Shown piece by piece: positions 1 to 8,206 of a stretch of 64,000 nt of DNA (position 1 is the first letter of the stretch; each line of letters begins with the position of its first letter). This DNA is from Streptomyces sp. NL15-2K (GTDB taxonomy: Bacteria; Actinomycetota; Actinomycetes; Streptomycetales; Streptomycetaceae). The stretch is taken from the NCBI RefSeq assembly GCF_030551255.1, contig NZ_CP130630.1, positions 124,001 to 188,000 of the forward strand. Direction: 5' to 3'. The notes under the pieces are model-generated. The model was not told the DNA's origin, searched no databases, and worked only from the letters and a program-made list of their open reading frames with translations. Made by a program: the position numbers and the translations under genes.

Positions 1-150
1 CGAGCCATCCGCAGGCATCGTCCGCCAGGAGATCCCGTCCGCGACCAGGTAGCGGATCGCGTCCAGCATCCGGCGGTGGCAGTAGTCCTCGGGCTGCCCG
101 CCCCGTCCCTGAAGCCAGGCCCGCAGCGGCGACAAAGGCCGAAGGGCCGC
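1..150 (-). pseudogene. IS5-type transposase N-terminal fragment (runs off left edge)
   Basis: Read on the minus strand in the frame ending at base 1, this stretch encodes residues such as PEDYCHRRMLDAIRYLVADG followed by ISWRTMPADG. This is typical of the first 50 residues of IS5-family (DUF4096-like) transposases. I find no start codon in frame above base 150, and the rest lies outside the window, so it is called a fragment. Family placement is from motif recognition only. Confidence 0.5.
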
Positions 151-369
151 CGCTTCGCATCCGTGATGCCCGACGGATGCCGCGCACCCGATCGAGATGG
201 CCGGCCGCCTTCCCGTCACAACGTATGGCTTTGTAACCGAGGGAGGGAGTCGTTTCGACGTGACTGTGGGGAGTCACCTTCTGACCGAGTTTGCGATGTC
301 GGCTTGTTCTGATGCCAGCCAGGGACTCGCGGTGGGAAGGTGGGGTGTGCTTCTGCCACAGGGGGCTCG

Positions 370-714
370 ATGGGGACCTCTCAGTCGAAGGTTGATCTAT
401 ACGCCGTGATCACCCGGGAGGGACTGTCCCAGCGGGCGTTGCAGCGCAAGCACGACGTCACCTGGCGGACGGTGCGGCGGGCTTTGGACGGGCAGTGGCC
501 GGAGGAGCGCAAGAAGGCGCGGCGGCGGGAGTCGCGGCTGGATCCCTGCAAAGCGCTGAAAGCCCTGGTCGGGACGAAGGCCGCCAAGAGATACGACCAC
601 GCCTATGGCCTGGTCGATCACCGCATGCGAAACCACAGCTTCCTGAAGCTGGCCGATCTGTCGTGGCCGGTACGGCCTGCCCGATGCCACTTCACAGCTG
701 GTACGGGTCGGTGA
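370..714 (+). pseudogene. IS21-type IstA transposase N-terminal fragment, chimeric
   Basis: The ATG at 370 follows an AGGGGG ribosome-binding stretch. The first 50 residues (VDLYAVITREGLSQRALQRK, then WRTVRRALDGQWPEERKKAR and RLDP) match the helix-turn-helix N-terminus of IS21 IstA transposases. After the RLDPCK point the protein no longer looks like IstA, and it stops at 714, far short of the usual 400-plus residues and without the DDE core. It is read as a truncated transposase joined to unrelated DNA. A matching istB fragment lies far away at 54367-54692; nothing shows whether they come from the same element. Confidence 0.55.
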
Positions 715-1243
715 GGCCGGTCACCGGGACACCGGAACGCCGGGAGATCAGTCTGGCGAGCTCATGTACGTCGCTGTACGTGGTGTTGAACCTCCACACA
801 GCTTCGTGGCCGGTTACCCGCGCCGCGAACGCCACCTCGTAGGCGAAAGCGCTGCCCGCGGGAAGCGAGCCAATGGCGAACTGCGTCTTCTCACCCTCTA
901 TCGACCGGATTTCCGACCACGCCACGCTGACCACGCGCCTGCCGGCAGCGTCGACGAAACCGTCCGAGAAGAGGTAGAGCCCACCACGCGTACGTTGAAA
1001 CCAGACATAGCCCCATGTAACGACGACCAGCGGGCCGACCACCACAACGCCGCGGCCCCACGCGTTCTCCGGCCCGTTGGCCAGGAAGTTCATGACGACG
1101 ACGAGGATCACCAGACACGCCGCCGCCCCGCCGAGGCCGGGGCGGCGGCGCACCCGCTGCTTGAACTTGCCAAGGTTATCGCGGGCGGCGCGGGCCAGCA
1201 CGCGGGGCCCTGGCGTGTTGGTTGGCTTGCTCGTCCCGGCCAT
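692..1243 (-). CDS. Small membrane protein with C-terminal PH-like domain
   Basis: A 183-residue protein. The ATG at 1243 is preferred over longer in-frame starts because the upstream extension is low-complexity and unlike a protein. After a basic, helical N-terminus (KFKQRVRRRP) come two hydrophobic segments (about residues 44-60 and 68-86). The rest is a beta-rich soluble domain (GGLYLFSDGFVDAAGRRVV, WSEIRSIEGEKT) resembling the PH-like domain of Streptomyces DUF6585-type proteins. Its 3' end overlaps the IstA fragment convergently. Function unknown; I infer a membrane-anchored protein with a cytoplasmic PH-like fold. Confidence 0.62.
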   Translation of the reverse strand: MAGTSKPTNTPGPRVLARAARDNLGKFKQRVRRRPGLGGAAACLVILVVVMNFLANGPENAWGRGVVVVGPLVVVTWGYVWFQRTRGGLYLFSDGFVDAAGRRVVSVAWSEIRSIEGEKTQFAIGSLPAGSAFAYEVAFAARVTGHEAVWRFNTTYSDVHELARLISRRSGVPVTGLTDPYQL

Positions 1244-1877
1244 CGGGCCATGGTAGCGAGCCAATCGCTCTCGACCGCCAGGCCCGCGCCCGGCACCGCG
1301 ACGAACTGAATGCCGCCGACCGCCGCAACTCCACCCAACGGTCCACGCCGCACACCGGACACACCGTCTTGTCCCCGCGCTGTATCGCCACCACCTGCCT
1401 ACGCACGTGCTGCAGAGCCCGCCACCGCCTCGACCTTCGCCTACCGAACAGAACACCGCTGACGACGACTTCGTCGCCGACAGCAGCACCCCACGCTCCC
1501 GGCAATACCTTCGAACCACCTCACCCGACGCCCCCCAGAATCCAGACCACCGGTTCCCTCCACCAGAGCCCCTGACGGGCTGGCGCAGCGGCACAGTGAC
1601 ATCAATTCGCATCGACATTGATCACGAAAAAGCGCGCCATGTGACTCCCGAACTCACGTCGAAATGACGTCCACTGAAATTGACACAGCCAAACGTACGA
1701 AGGCAATCACCCGACCAGGCGGGCGAGTTGAAGTCACGGGCATGGGCACCTACAACAACGCTGGCACTGGCGCTCCGCAGCCGCAAGACAGGTGCGCGAG
1801 CAGGCCAACTGGGGGATACCGGGACGCTGATGAACCTGGCATGCTGCTGCAATTCTTCGACGGAGAGGATTCAGCAG
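1244..1877. other. Intergenic stretch, no gene seen
   Basis: No reading frame here has convincing protein-like composition together with a ribosome binding site. The stretch holds the upstream region of the divergent membrane-protein gene (692-1243) and of the HTH gene at 1878. Nothing else was recognised. Confidence 0.4.
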
Positions 1878-2237
1878 ATGGCGCAGAAGCCCAACCCTGC
1901 CGCACAGATCTTCGCCCGCTACGTGAAAGACGCGGCCAGGAGGGCTGGATACGCCATCGGCCAGCGCGGCGACGACGGCGAGGCCAAACTCACCGAAGAC
2001 GCACAGATGTCGCAAGCCGACATCACCGCGATCCTCAACGGCCAGTATGAGGCGCCGCTGAACCTGCTCAAACCCCTGGCGACCGCCCTGGGAGTAGAGC
2101 AGAAAGTGCTGCTGCGGAAGGCCGGAATATTGGAGGGCAGGACTGCAGCCTCCCACCAGGGCACCTGCTCCCGGGAACGGGACGGGACTGGGCCGGGTCA
2201 TAGCCCGTACGGCTGTGTGCACTGCCACGGCCAGTGA
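1878..2237 (+). CDS. Small helix-turn-helix (XRE-like) protein
   Basis: A 119-residue protein starting at the ATG at 1878, with GGAGAGG (1862-1868) as the nearest purine-rich stretch. The first 85 residues form a plausible XRE-type HTH domain: a first helix (IFARYVKDAARRAG), then MSQADITAILNGQYEAP and LNLLKPLATALGVEQKVLLR, the usual helix 3-4 pattern with a bound-DNA helix around SQADITAIL. The last 35 residues are low-complexity and Cys/His-tipped (CVHCHGQ), which could be a run-on after a frameshift. It lies 117 bases upstream of the NB-ARC/TPR gene on the same strand and may regulate it, but a hairpin lies between them. Confidence 0.58.
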   Translation: MAQKPNPAAQIFARYVKDAARRAGYAIGQRGDDGEAKLTEDAQMSQADITAILNGQYEAPLNLLKPLATALGVEQKVLLRKAGILEGRTAASHQGTCSRERDGTGPGHSPYGCVHCHGQ

Positions 2238-2258
2238 CGGGAGCAAGTCCCTCCCGTC
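2236..2258 (+). terminator. Hairpin at the end of the HTH gene
   Basis: GACGGGAG (2236-2243) and CTCCCGTC (2251-2258) form a perfect 8-bp stem with a 7-base loop, overlapping the stop codon and followed by a short T-run (ctatttt). It fits an intrinsic terminator or attenuator before the NB-ARC gene. Confidence 0.4.
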
Positions 2259-2354
2259 GTTGGCTATTTTCCGTCGTGGCCGAATTTCGGGAGGCATAGC
2301 GGTAACAGTGCATGTCGCTGCATGCTGTGCGTTCAGGCGTGTGGAGGGGGTTTG

Positions 2355-4739
2355 GTGCGGGGCAGGAGTGCGCAGCGCGGGTCGTTTGTTGCAGGGGCCG
2401 GGGCGGCAGTCATGGTGGCGTTGGCGGTGGTGACGAACTATGTCACCGCATCGCTGCCGGGATGGGCTGAGGATCCGCGGTTGGTATGGGGTGTCTTCGG
2501 CGGGCTGACTGTCGTCGCACTCGTGCTGCAGTTCTGGGGGCGGCGTTTGGACACGGATCAAGCCGGTGCGTCAGGCGGGCGGCCGGTTGCTGTGAGCAGG
2601 ATCGTGAGCGATGCGGCTGAGTCGCTTCGTCCCCCCAGCATCGACAGGCCCGTCCGAGGTCGCGAAGCCACCATCAGCGACCTGCAGCGGCTTCTTCGGC
2701 GTTCCCGGGTGGCGAACCGAATCGCAGTGGTGACGGGCACAGGCGGTATGGGCAAGACGACGGTGGCTGCCGCTTTGGCCAAGAAGGCTCAGGAGAAGGG
2801 GACTCCAGTCTTCTGGATTCCTGCTCGGAACGCGTCGGAGCTCGCTGAGCACATGGTCAGAGTTGCGGTGGCATGCGGCCTGCAAGAGGAAGCACTGGAA
2901 TCAGCCCGAGCCGGCCGAGTCAGCTTGGCGGACGCCGTGTGGGAACAACTGGCCAAGACCAAACGGTGGCTCATCGTCCTCGACAATCTTGATGATCCCG
3001 ACATTGCCAGGTCCGGCTCCGGTCCGCTGCATGACCACCGCGGCTGGGTGCGATGCCCCGAGCCGGGGGGTCTGCTGCTGATCACCAGCAGGGTGGCTGA
3101 CGGGGGGACATGGGGCGGCGGATCCACTGTCATGAGACTGGCGCCCCTGCCCGACCATGACGGTGCCCAAGTCCTCCTCGACGGTGCCCCTCAGGCCGGG
3201 AGCCAGGCAGAGGCCGAACTGCTGGCGCAGCGCTTGGGCGGCCTGCCGCTCGCGCTCCGCGCGGCAGCCAAGTACGTCGCAGCGCCGAGCAGTCGGCACC
3301 CCACTTTTGCGGGCTACTGCCGCGCTCTTGGAACGGAACTCGCGTCCCTCATCGGAGCCGAAAGCCCGCAGGCGTCCGACCCTGAAACGGCGCGCACGGT
3401 TGTCCGGCATACGTGGGACTTGTCTCTGGACCATCTCGCAGACAACGGCATTGTCCTCGCCCGTCCGGTTCTCCGACTGCTGTCGTTTCTTGCCTGGGGG
3501 CCTGTGCCCGTCTCATTTGTCACCCCCGAGCTTGTCGCGCAGGCGACTGGCCTGCCGGCCACTCAGTCCGGCGTGGATGCCGCCTTCAATGGCTTGTCCG
3601 TCTACGGCTTGCTGGAGGTGGCCACTGATGCGAGCGGAGCCCCCGTGCCAGGGCTCGTCGACCTGCACCCGCTCGTCCGTGAGATCACGGCCCTTGATCT
3701 GACTCAACGCACCGACACTCTGCAAGCCTGGCACGCGGCGCTCGCGCGCCGCATTAGCCAGGCGATCGCGGATGTCGCGGGGGCAGAATTGAGCGACCGC
3801 TCTGTCGCGCGGCACTTGTTCCCTCACCTGCTCGTGATCGCAGCTCTGGGCGAGAACCGCGGGAACCTGAATCTGGCACAGGCAGTGGCCACCTTGGCGA
3901 ACGTGCTGCATCATGAGCGTGATCACGAGCACGTGCTGATCCTCAGCGAAATGCTGGCGGGAGCCTCGGCCGAAGGGATCGGACCTGATCACCCGGACAC
4001 CCTTACTGCTGTCCACAACGTGGCGATCACCCTCGGATACCTGTCGCAGCACCAGGACGCCGTCGAGATGCACCGGCAGAACCTTGGTGCACGGCTGCGT
4101 GTCCTGGGACCTGATCATGCCGACACCCTGGCCAGCCGGGATGGTCTAGCCGTCTCCCTTGGGGCGGCCGGAGAGCTGGACGAAGCCTTCTCCCTCCTTG
4201 AGCAGAACCACCAAGCGGCTGTCCGGCTGTTCGGACGCGACCACGACCAAACTCTCCTCAGCCGGCACAACCTTGCGGGAGGGTTCGAAGACCTAGGGGA
4301 TGTCCAGCGTGCAGCTGCTCTGTTCCGAGAAAACCTTCATGAGTGCACCCGTGTTCTCGGTACGGACCATCCTTACGCGCTTGCCAGTCAGTCCGGTTTG
4401 GCCTCTGCGCTGAGTGGGCTGGGCGATCAGGACGGGGCCATCGCGCTCCGCCGGCAGAGTCTCGACGCTTGCCTGCGTGTCTTCGGCTCTGAGCATCCCG
4501 ACACCTTTGTCGCGCGCAGCGATCTGGCGTACGAGCTCGAAGAACTTGGGGAGTACGTGGAAGCCATTGGCCTCCATGAGCGAAACCTCACCGACCGCCT
4601 TCGTGTTCTGGGCGCCGACCATCCGGACACACGTGCCAGCCAGGACGCACTCGTACACGCGCAAGCGGTTCTGCAGCCGGGTGGGGTCTTCGGGAACTTG
4701 TTCCGGAGAGTGCGTTCCGGTGGGTCGCCAAACCCTTGA
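2355..4739 (+). CDS. NB-ARC STAND ATPase with C-terminal TPR repeats and N-terminal membrane segments
   Basis: The GTG at 2355 is chosen because GGAGGGGG (2343-2350) sits just upstream; an ATG at 2322 lacks such a site. The 794-residue product has two hydrophobic segments (about 11-35 and 44-62) and a nucleotide-binding domain with a Walker A (TGTGGMGKTT, about 127-136), a Walker-B-like WLIVLDNLDD and a GLPLALRAAA motif, as in NB-ARC proteins. A winged-helix-like region follows. The C-terminal third holds about six 42-residue kinesin-light-chain-type TPR units marked by GPDHPDT/GADHPDT. Family members are signal-responsive switches, and some act in phage defence or regulation. No effector domain is visible, so the output is unknown. 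Confidence 0.85.
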   Translation: MRGRSAQRGSFVAGAGAAVMVALAVVTNYVTASLPGWAEDPRLVWGVFGGLTVVALVLQFWGRRLDTDQAGASGGRPVAVSRIVSDAAESLRPPSIDRPVRGREATISDLQRLLRRSRVANRIAVVTGTGGMGKTTVAAALAKKAQEKGTPVFWIPARNASELAEHMVRVAVACGLQEEALESARAGRVSLADAVWEQLAKTKRWLIVLDNLDDPDIARSGSGPLHDHRGWVRCPEPGGLLLITSRVADGGTWGGGSTVMRLAPLPDHDGAQVLLDGAPQAGSQAEAELLAQRLGGLPLALRAAAKYVAAPSSRHPTFAGYCRALGTELASLIGAESPQASDPETARTVVRHTWDLSLDHLADNGIVLARPVLRLLSFLAWGPVPVSFVTPELVAQATGLPATQSGVDAAFNGLSVYGLLEVATDASGAPVPGLVDLHPLVREITALDLTQRTDTLQAWHAALARRISQAIADVAGAELSDRSVARHLFPHLLVIAALGENRGNLNLAQAVATLANVLHHERDHEHVLILSEMLAGASAEGIGPDHPDTLTAVHNVAITLGYLSQHQDAVEMHRQNLGARLRVLGPDHADTLASRDGLAVSLGAAGELDEAFSLLEQNHQAAVRLFGRDHDQTLLSRHNLAGGFEDLGDVQRAAALFRENLHECTRVLGTDHPYALASQSGLASALSGLGDQDGAIALRRQSLDACLRVFGSEHPDTFVARSDLAYELEELGEYVEAIGLHERNLTDRLRVLGADHPDTRASQDALVHAQAVLQPGGVFGNLFRRVRSGGSPNP

Positions 4740-5151
4740 CATGTGGGTCGGCGTGGCGAGGACGAGGCCAACATTGAGCAAGGCGGCTGCGGTGAGTCCT
4801 TCGCGTGCGTCGCGGACGCCACATGGCCGCTGGTGGTCCTCGGCGCCGCCTTGTGCTCGGACGGCCTCGGAGTTGCGCATAGCGATCCCCAGGCGAAGCA
4901 CTGTGCTGGGCCACGGTCCGGCTGCCCAGCAGGTCAACTTGCTGGGCAGCCGGCACGCGAGAACGAAAATGCTGTCTGGGGAGTACGAGCGGGTACGCGA
5001 CGAGTCGCAACGATCTGGTCACCTTCACGGCCGAGTCGGGCGGCGTCGTCTGGTTGGGCCGCACCAAGACCGGCGACGTGGCCGCGATCGTAGTGCGATG
5101 GGCGGGCGCACGATGCCGCTTACCGGTGCAGTGCGCACCGCGCCGTTCGGT
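4740..5151. other. Intergenic stretch with a possible coding scrap
   Basis: No complete gene seen. Around 5000-5100 on the plus strand one frame reads RNDLVTFTAESGG and TGDVAAIVVRWAG, which looks protein-like but has no start signal and no family I recognise. It may be a decayed gene end left by rearrangement next to the IS110 element. Confidence 0.3.
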
Positions 5152-5355
5152 TCATCCCTGGCGGCGCTTGCGGTAGCGGGCGGGCTGCCACGGCGGGTTC
5201 GGTTTGCCTACGGGGTACTGCCGCGTTCGGCGACGGCGCTGCGGCGGCTTCGGAGGCGGGTACAGCGCCGCTTGGCGCCGTCGGCTCTCCTCAACGAACT
5301 GTCGGATCTGTTGCAGCCGCTCGGGCGAGAGCTGGCGCCCGGTCAGGTCCATCAT
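5152..5355 (-). CDS. Small Arg/Pro-rich hypothetical protein
   Basis: A 67-residue protein starting at a double ATG (5355/5352) with GGAGG about nine bases upstream (aggcggaggacccga). The N-terminal half is an amphipathic helix (LSPERLQQIRQFVEESRRRQ) and the C-terminal half is basic and proline-rich (PPKPPQRRRRTRQYP). The strong ribosome binding site argues for a real gene; no family is recognised. It abuts the left end of the IS110-type element. Similar short basic proteins often occur on actinobacterial plasmids, but that is only an analogy. Confidence 0.42.
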   Translation of the reverse strand: MMDLTGRQLSPERLQQIRQFVEESRRRQAALYPPPKPPQRRRRTRQYPVGKPNPPWQPARYRKRRQG

Positions 5356-5716
5356 TCGGGTCCTCCGCCTTCAAGGGGGTCGGTCCCTGCACCCTGGCCG
5401 CCGCCCGACGGCTCCGGGGCCCGCCTGCCGGTCGCGTCCCGACAGCCCCGTTACCTTTTTCGTGGCCCCGCAATGGGGCGCCTGGCCCCCGGGTCCGGTA
5501 TGGCTGTGTGCCCCCTGTCGTACGGATGACCTGGGGGGTGTTGCCGCCGGGCTTCGGGGCACCGCTTGACCGCTGATGAGGGGCCTGACGACCGCCTGGT
5601 CCGGCGCAATGCCGGGCCGTTTCACTGGTGGCATGTCTGCGTAACGTGGTTGCCGGCGTGTGGTGCCGCAGGGACGGCCGGGAGTTGAGGAGACGAGTGG
5701 CGAGGGGCACGCGTAC

Positions 5717-6940
5717 ATGGTCGACACGACCGCGATAGATCTTTTCCTCGGCCTGGACCTGGGCAAGGAGTTCCACCACGCCCACGGCCGGACCGAAGAC
5801 GGCAGAACCGTGCACGACAAGCGGCTGCCCAACACCGAGCCGAAACTGCTGGAGCTGTTCACCAGGCTGGTGGCGAAGTTCGGCACTGTCCTGGTGATCG
5901 TGGACCAGGTCGCCAACATCGGCGCGCTGCCGCTGACGGTGGCCCGCGCGGCCGGCTGCCGGGTGGCCTACCTGCCCGGGCTGTCGATGCGGCGGGCCGC
6001 CGACCTGCACCCGGGCGAGGCCAAGACCGACGCCCGCGACGCGTTCGTGATCGCCGAGACCGCCCGCACCATGCCGCACACCCTGCGCGCGGTGGACCGC
6101 GACGACGAGGTGCTGGCCGAGCTGACCATGCTCACCGGCTACGACAACGACCTGGCCGGCGAGGTCAACCGCGCCACCAACCGGCTGCGCGGCCTGCTCT
6201 CTCAGATCCACCCCTCTCTCGAGCGTGTGCTCGGCCCGCGCCTGGCCTACCCCTATATCCAGGCGCTCCTCCAACGGCACGGCTCCCCGGCGAGACTGAG
6301 GAAACTGGGCCGGGCCCGCTGCGAGGCCCTGCTCAAGGTGCACGGTTCGCGCAAGGCCCACCACCTGACCGCAGAGATCTTCGACGCGCTCGCCGAGCAG
6401 ACCCTTGTCGTGCCGGGCACCGAGGCATCCGCGCTGATCGTGCCGGGACTCGCCGCCCAGCTCGCCGCCGCCCACACCCAGCGCCGCCAGGCCGAGCAGG
6501 AGATCGCCGCCCTGCTGGAGGCCCTCCCTCTTTTCCACCTCCTGACCTCCCTGCCCGGCCTGGGCGTCAGGACCACAGCGGCCGTGATCGTCGCGATCGG
6601 CGACGGCACCGGCTTCCCCACCGCCGGACACCTCGCCTCCTACGCCGGACTCGCCCCCGCCACGAAGTCCTCGGGCACCTCCATCCGCGGCGAGCACGCA
6701 CCCCACCGCGGCAACCGGCTCCTCAAACGCGCCCTGTTCCAGGCCGCGTTCGCCGCGATCGGCTGCAAAGCCGACCCGTCCTCCCGGATCTACTACGACC
6801 GGCAACGCGCACGCGGCAAGACCCACACCCAGGCGATCCTCCGCCTGGCCCGCCAGCGCGTGAACGTCATCCACGCCATGATCCGCACCGGGGCCCTCTA
6901 CGAAGCACGCACCCCGAACGACGTCGACCTCGCCGCCTGA
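5717..6940 (+). CDS. IS110-family transposase (DEDD recombinase)
   Basis: A 407-residue transposase starting at the ATG at 5717 (leader gaggggcacgcgtac). The N-terminal RuvC-like DEDD domain shows FLGLDLGKEFHHAHG with the first Asp, then LVIVDQVANIG and KTDARDAFVIAETAR with the later acidic residues. The C-terminal Transposase_20 domain shows LPGLGVRTTAAVIVAIGDG, FASYAGL-type and KSSGTSIRGEHAPHRGNRLL motifs with the nucleophilic-serine region. Length and domain order are those of an intact IS110 transposase, so the element may be active. Such enzymes work with an RNA guide encoded in the element's non-coding end. Confidence 0.93.
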   Translation: MVDTTAIDLFLGLDLGKEFHHAHGRTEDGRTVHDKRLPNTEPKLLELFTRLVAKFGTVLVIVDQVANIGALPLTVARAAGCRVAYLPGLSMRRAADLHPGEAKTDARDAFVIAETARTMPHTLRAVDRDDEVLAELTMLTGYDNDLAGEVNRATNRLRGLLSQIHPSLERVLGPRLAYPYIQALLQRHGSPARLRKLGRARCEALLKVHGSRKAHHLTAEIFDALAEQTLVVPGTEASALIVPGLAAQLAAAHTQRRQAEQEIAALLEALPLFHLLTSLPGLGVRTTAAVIVAIGDGTGFPTAGHLASYAGLAPATKSSGTSIRGEHAPHRGNRLLKRALFQAAFAAIGCKADPSSRIYYDRQRARGKTHTQAILRLARQRVNVIHAMIRTGALYEARTPNDVDLAA

Positions 6941-7046
6941 CGACTCCACCGCCCCTACCCTCCAAGCCCCATCACGCCCGCGCACCGGCACGGCCACTCC
7001 GGCCCTGCCGGCCACCGGGATGCCCATCAGCCACCCGATCCGCCAG

Positions 7047-7071
7047 GAACATCCCGCTTCGCGGGACGTTC
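7047..7071 (+). repeat. Hairpin downstream of the IS110 transposase gene
   Basis: GAACATCCCGC and GCGGGACGTTC pair over 11 bases with one mismatch and a 3-base loop. It lies about 105 bases after the transposase stop, near the probable right end of the element. It could be a terminator or part of the element's end structure. Confidence 0.4.
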
Positions 7072-7194
7072 CCGAAAACCACGATCAACCCCTACAAGCC
7101 GACCCCCCGGGGTTGACGAAACAGATAGGGGCACCCCCCTCCCGCAGTACGGATTCCACCGCACTCTCCTTGAGCCGCACCGTGCGCACGGCGG

Positions 7195-7480
7195 TCACGT
7201 CTGCTGGCCCGGCCCAGGGCCGTGTCCGCGCTCCGGGCCGGGCTGCTGGTGCTGCTGCTGGCTGCCCGGATCGGCGGCCGCGGGCTTCTGCTCCCAGTCC
7301 TGGTCGGCGATAGCGCGGCGGCGGGCGTCAGCCTCGCGCTTGATGGCGGCGAACCGGGCGAGGTTCTCCGGCGTACGCAACCACGTCGCGGGATCAGTCG
7401 TCCGGCCCTCCAGTAGCTCCGGCTTCGCGGCCTGCTGATGGGCGTGGACGGCGGCGGCCCGCTGCGCCGGATGGCCAGCG
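7195..7480 (-). pseudogene. C-terminal fragment of an unknown protein fused to the HAD remnant
   Basis: On the minus strand one frame reads AHQQAAKPELLEGRTTDPAT, WLRTPENLARFAAIKREADA and RRRAIADQDWEQKPAAAD, and ends at 7195 after a Gln/Pro-rich tail. The composition is clearly that of a charged helical protein end. No start belongs to it: upstream the same DNA encodes, in another frame, the HAD gene that stops being recognisable at about 7480. I read this as the tail of a different gene, possibly plasmid-type, joined at a deletion point. The family is not recognised. Confidence 0.4.
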
Positions 7481-8180
7481 TGCTCGCCTTCGAGACGCCG
7501 GGCCCACTTATCTCCACCACGGCTCTGGGGCTTGATCGGGTTACGCTGCTGCGTCCATCGATCGCGAGGTGGGCGACGGCGAGGAAATCGTCCGCTGGGA
7601 GCACGGGGTGAAAAGCCAGGATGCGGACCACAGGTTGTTCGGCGAAGGGACCGCCGGGCGACAGCAGGTCCTCGGCTGGGGCGACGAGGCTCGGGACCTC
7701 CCTGTGCACCTTCGGAAAACCCGGCTCCTGATGGAAGGTGCACGTCTGCTCCACCGCGTACACGGTGCCCGGCGCTGCGTCCCGCAAGCGGTTGATGGCG
7801 TCCAGCGCGTTGTCCCGTGGCAGCTCCCGTACTTTCAGGAGCCGTTGGCCGCTGCTGCGCAGATCGACCACGGTCGAGCCGTTGCCGCAGATCGCCACGC
7901 CGGGACCGTAAACATGCCCGGCGATGACATCCATCCAGCGTGCCCGGCGGCCGGTGACGAAGAGGACTTCGACGCCGGCTTCCGCGGCGGAGGCTAGAGC
8001 CGTGGCCGTGCGGCGGGAGACCGACTTGTCGTCACGCAGCAAGGTGCCGTCGAGGTCGGTGGCAATGAGCCGCGTCGAACGGATGGCAGCAGCAGGGACT
8101 GTCTGCCTGTGTCTCGGGTCTGTCCCCGCACTGCTGTGGTGGGCGCCCATTCTCATTCCCCGCTTTCCTGAATAGCTCAC
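7480..8180 (-). pseudogene. Cof-type HAD phosphatase, truncated at the C-terminus
   Basis: The start at 8180 (or 8156/8150) leads into RLIATDLDGTLLRDDKSVS, the DxDGT nucleophile motif of HAD hydrolases. VLFVTGRRARWMD (motif II) and a cap domain follow, up to EISGPGVSKASTLA, the motif III lysine region of the Cof/YbiV subfamily. The expected motif IV (GDxxND, GxxxAMxNA) should come next. Instead the frame turns into Arg/Pro/Ser-rich nonsense and runs to 7092, so the catalytic acidic loop is lost and the protein is probably inactive. It lies 26 bases after the MFS gene and was probably the last gene of the 13290-8180 operon. Confidence 0.75.
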
Positions 8181-8206
8181 GTGGTTGTGCTGACGCTCTC
8201 GACTTA

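Larger units (their letters stand above)
5365..7080 (+). mobile_element. IS110-family insertion sequence (limits approximate)
   Basis: The element contains one intact DEDD transposase gene (5717-6940). About 350 bases of non-coding DNA precede it and about 130 follow it. IS110 elements lack clear terminal inverted repeats, so the exact ends cannot be set by eye. The long GC-rich, palindrome-containing leader is where IS110-group elements encode their bridge RNA. The flanking sequences (a small orphan gene and a chimeric HAD pseudogene) suggest the element sits in a recombination-prone area. Confidence 0.6.

Noticed and set aside
5291..7027. 578-codon minus-strand frame over the IS110 element
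   Set aside because: It lies opposite the intact transposase and is Gly/Val/Arg-rich without motifs.
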